Part shown: positions 61,241 to 64,000 of the stretch, in pieces
How the letters are laid out: every line of letters starts with the position of its first letter
Numbering within the stretch: position 1 is the stretch's first letter
Assembly (NCBI GenBank): GCA_003508835.1
Contig: PUFA01000070.1
Span: forward strand, 7,068,001 to 7,132,000
Source of the DNA: Eonycteris spelaea
Taxonomy: Eukaryota; Chordata; Mammalia; Chiroptera; Pteropodidae
Length of the DNA: 64,000 bases
Reading direction: 5' to 3'
Position numbers and translations under genes: made by a program
The notes under the pieces: generated by a model
Databases searched by the model: none
What the model was told of the DNA's origin: nothing
What the model saw: only the letters and a program-made list of their open reading frames with translations

Positions 61241-62884
61241 AACCTAATTCACCAGCAGCTAAAATCTCTTCAGTATTTTCAGCCACGTAGCTGTCCACAA
61301 GCTCCACAGTCTCCTCAGGCCTTTGCAATTCAGTAGCAGTTTATATGAAGATTTGAGGAGTCCCCACCTGTGGATTCATCCTTTTCAGAATCCCCTCCTT
61401 AATCTCCAGCCACTCTGTAAGACTTGTGTCCTTCCCTCTGATACCACAAGCCAATAAGACTATGGTGTTCTGATTATGTTTTACTCACCCCATATCATAG
61501 ACGGACCCTAGCAAATATAAACATAAATTTCACTTGTATTTCAAGAGTTGAATTCCCACCAGATTCTGCCTGCTCTTGGTTGTTCTTCAGTGTCTCCTAG
61601 TAAATAAATTAATTATCAAGAAAAATCTTTTTATTTGACTGTGATGCCCACCTACTGCTTTGGTTAGTATTGTTTTTTCCCTTCCAGTTTTGTTTGAATA
61701 AGTTTTAACTTCAGTGAACACATTTTTCTTGCCATCTATTCCCTACTTCATCTATATAGGATGGCTTAAATTTGAACCAATTTATTAAAACTGTTCACGC
61801 AAAAGTCACTAACAAGTAATTCCTCACCAGCCAAAAAGGCCTGTTCACTCTAATTTACATGTAAAACTGTTGACCTTGCTTGCCTTTTGCTAACTGGGTC
61901 AGCTTCAAATTTCTAACTTCAACTTTCACCTTTAAAATTTTTATTTTTTACTATTAATAAAGCTAAACGTTTATGATGTTATTTCTTCTAAAAGATAGTT
62001 CTTTTAACAACTTACATAAGATTTAAAGTTTTGCACTGAGATGTTAATACTTAAAACTACGTGAAATAAGCAACAGATGTTAATCTGCATTTTAAAAGTC
62101 AAAGTTTTGTAAAACTTTTATAGGTGCTGAAATAAATTAGTCAGTTGTTAAAGAGTAAAGATAACATTTCTAGGTATTTCTTCAAATTTGAGCTTAACTA
62201 CCCCTCAACAATATTTTTTTGCTCAATTTCCTGATATTAAAGAGATGCTGTCAGAAAAACAAAACAAAACAAAACAACAACAACAACAACAAAAAAAAAC
62301 AAGAAAAATTCTAGCCAAAAGTACATAACTAGGGACCTGCTCTGCATCTGGCTTCATCTCTGGAAAAGTAATCCCTGTGCCAATTAGATCCTGGAATTTA
62401 CAGTGTTTTTATAAGGCAAAGTGGTCAAGTTGGCTTAATGAAAGCTGTAGCCAAATTTATAGGAAAATATGTCACACAGGCTTTCCAAGTCCATGTCAGA
62501 AGACATAACATGAAGTCAAACTACAGGTGAGCAAAGAATGTTCTCCAGAGCAGGAAACAGATGTGTTGATTTTGGGGGTAGAAATAGCTCAGGAATGCAT
62601 AATATGAACAATTGACCAAAGCCGTCTTAACATCTAGAAGAAGCCCAGATATTTATGACTTAGAATGATCACAAATTGTATTGCTTTATTTAGTTACCAA
62701 TACACTAAAATTGATAAAGAATCATGTCTCAGTTATAACTTTTATAGATTAAGAGGCACCAAATTCACATTTTTCTGCTCCTGTAATTTTCAGTGATTTC
62801 TGATTTTATCAAAAAGATGCTGAAAATTGAGGACACTTATATAGTTCAATCTCAAATAAAAATCACGAAAATGCTCACAACTCA
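61241..62884. other. No gene seen; unassigned DNA
   Basis: It contains an A/C repeat (62,254-62,303). The part 61,260-61,500 is slightly G+C-richer and unrecognised. Confidence 0.5.
62254..62303. repeat. (AAAAC)n(CAA)n run
   Basis: AAAAC units followed by CAA units and a short A run. It may be the A-rich tail of a retroelement, but none is recognisable beside it. Confidence 0.93.
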
Positions 62885-63215
62885 ACACATATTTATTGAC
62901 CACCCATTATGTTCAAGGCACTGTGCCTAGGGTTGAAAGAGACAAACATATAAAAAAATTAAGTGTAATAGAATGGAATAAGTGCTACAATAAAGGCAAA
63001 TACCAAGCATAGTGACCAGAGAAAAGGAAAAGACTGACTCGTCCTAAAGGTATTTCAGAGGAGAAGACATGTGCTAACAATTTGAAGAATGAGTAGGAAC
63101 TTGTTTTGCAGAAAGTCAGAGAGGGGTCTCACTACATTCAGGGATTGTTACAGTAACTAGGGCATGAGAGAATGGGGGAGTGGCCTGAGATGAAGCTATG
63201 GGAAGGGTCCACGGG
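62885..63215 (-). repeat. L2 LINE 3' region
   Basis: 'acacatatttattgaccacc', 'cattatgttcaaggcactgt', 'gcctagggttgaaagaga', 'ggaataagtgctacaataaa', 'cagaggagaagacatgtgct', 'gaagaatgagtaggaac'. This is the complement of the L2 3' end over about 300 bases. Confidence 0.85.
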
Positions 63216-63479
63216 ATCCACATTAAGTAGAATTATTTACAGTAGACTGAGAAAGAACACAGACACACGGCATTTTAGATTCATTACTTGGGTCATTTTT
63301 TTGAGAATGACTTTGGGGAGGGCCATACTGGAGATATAGAGATGGATTACGGATTATGGTATTTTGGGTAAAAGGTATGAGTCTAAACTACGACACAAAG
63401 AAGGTCCTCAATAAAAATTTAAGGAAGTAAGAAGGAAAGGAAAGAGGGAGAGAGCTTGGGAATAAAAAAGGGAGAGGGG

Positions 63480-63590
63480 GAATCAAGTCTTACCCTCTCA
63501 TTTCTCAGACAAGGAACAGAGATCCTGAGAGATAAAAGTGCCTTTTCCAGTCTACAGAAATAGCATGTTAGAGCCTCCAGGAGAGAGTAT
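63480..63590 (-). repeat. MIR SINE fragment
   Basis: 'tctcatttctcagacaagga', 'acagagatcctgagagataa', 'gtgccttttccagtctaca', 'aatagcatgttagagcc' follow the antisense MIR core. Confidence 0.6.
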
Positions 63591-64000
63591 CTTATGTGGG
63601 GAAGAGAGTTTGACTCAGAGCATTAATAAGAAATTTACAAAATAATAGCATCTGCAGAAATTTTACTGTCTTTGCTGACTTATTTAAAATAGTAATTTTA
63701 ACCTCAAGAAAAGCATGTGTTACTGATTGGGATGTAATGTGCTGGCAAGGTCTTTGTACATATTTTCCAAGACTTCGTGGAGTTGGCTTAGAGTTTTCTT
63801 TCCTTAGACCGAAGCGCATGTTTGCTGAGGTTCTGTTGCAGTACAATATGAGAGTCCTCTTCTCATATGTCTTATGTTTCCATGGATGTCTTGATTATGA
63901 TCAAACTTTTCAGGGTTAGAGTTAAAATTTTCAAGGGTATAGTTAAATTTTTATCTCTATACCACCTCTAAAACTTTCCAAAGGGTAAGATACTACAGAT
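63591..64000. other. No gene seen; unassigned DNA
   Basis: Open frames at 63,592-63,919 on both strands have no recognised product. No repeat family was assigned. Confidence 0.55.

Noticed and set aside
1..64000. CRISPR arrays, operons, ribosome binding sites, tRNA, rRNA or snRNA genes
   Set aside because: The sequence is mammalian nuclear DNA. I saw no tRNA cloverleaf with A/B boxes, no U6, 7SK or Y RNA phrases, and no regularly spaced direct repeats.

Overview
The window is nuclear DNA from a placental mammal. It is AT-rich and gene-poor, and it is built mainly from decayed interspersed repeats: LINE-1 (L1), L2, MIR, a hAT MITE and retroviral-type LTRs, with many microsatellites. The youngest clear L1 copy (53,943-54,558) ends in the form I associate with L1s of laurasiatherian mammals (carnivores, ungulates, bats and relatives). 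I saw no Alu, B1/B2 or other recent lineage-specific SINE. I infer a laurasiatherian but cannot name the species. The nucleotide signs (splice-flanked exon, MIR/L2, 5'-truncated L1 with target-site duplication) exclude a bacterial or viral source.

No complete protein-coding gene is visible. The one segment that behaves like a real exon is 17,769-17,909 on the + strand: 141 nt, an open frame, an AG acceptor and a GT donor. If it is real, much or all of the window is intron of a + strand gene. I do not recognise the encoded protein. The longest other open stretch, 15,961-16,542, lacks an early ATG and any family signature.

Layout. 1-9 kb: four minus-strand LTRs (1-622, 4,006-4,552, 7,434-8,026 here, a fourth at 56 kb), MIR and L2 copies, and a L1 nested inside an older opposite-strand L1 (2,938-3,590). 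9-17 kb: a large pyrimidine microsatellite, then mostly unassigned DNA with MIRs and one antisense L1. 17.8 kb: the candidate exon. 18-25 kb: unassigned DNA with scattered MIRs. 25-26.7 kb: a long antisense L1. 28-30 kb: complex, repeat-free sequence that could be conserved non-coding DNA. 30.5-37.7 kb: L2, hAT MITE, two unnamed duplicated repeats and a HAL1/L1 ORF1 remnant. 38-48 kb: AT-rich DNA, microsatellites, L1 3' ends and two tandem CTCF-like motifs near 44.8 kb. 49-52 kb: MIR/L2 cluster. 53-56.6 kb: inverted L1 3' ends, a L1 with clear target-site duplication, and a solo LTR. 57.9-64 kb: second copy of an unnamed repeat, a Z-DNA-prone CG/CA tract, L1, L2 and MIR fragments.

All repeat calls come from recognising consensus phrases by eye, so boundaries are approximate (usually within 10-40 bases) and subfamily names are withheld unless I was fairly sure. 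I found no convincing new biological system here. The best leads are the candidate exon, the CTCF-like pair, the two unnamed repeat pairs and the possible conserved non-coding blocks.
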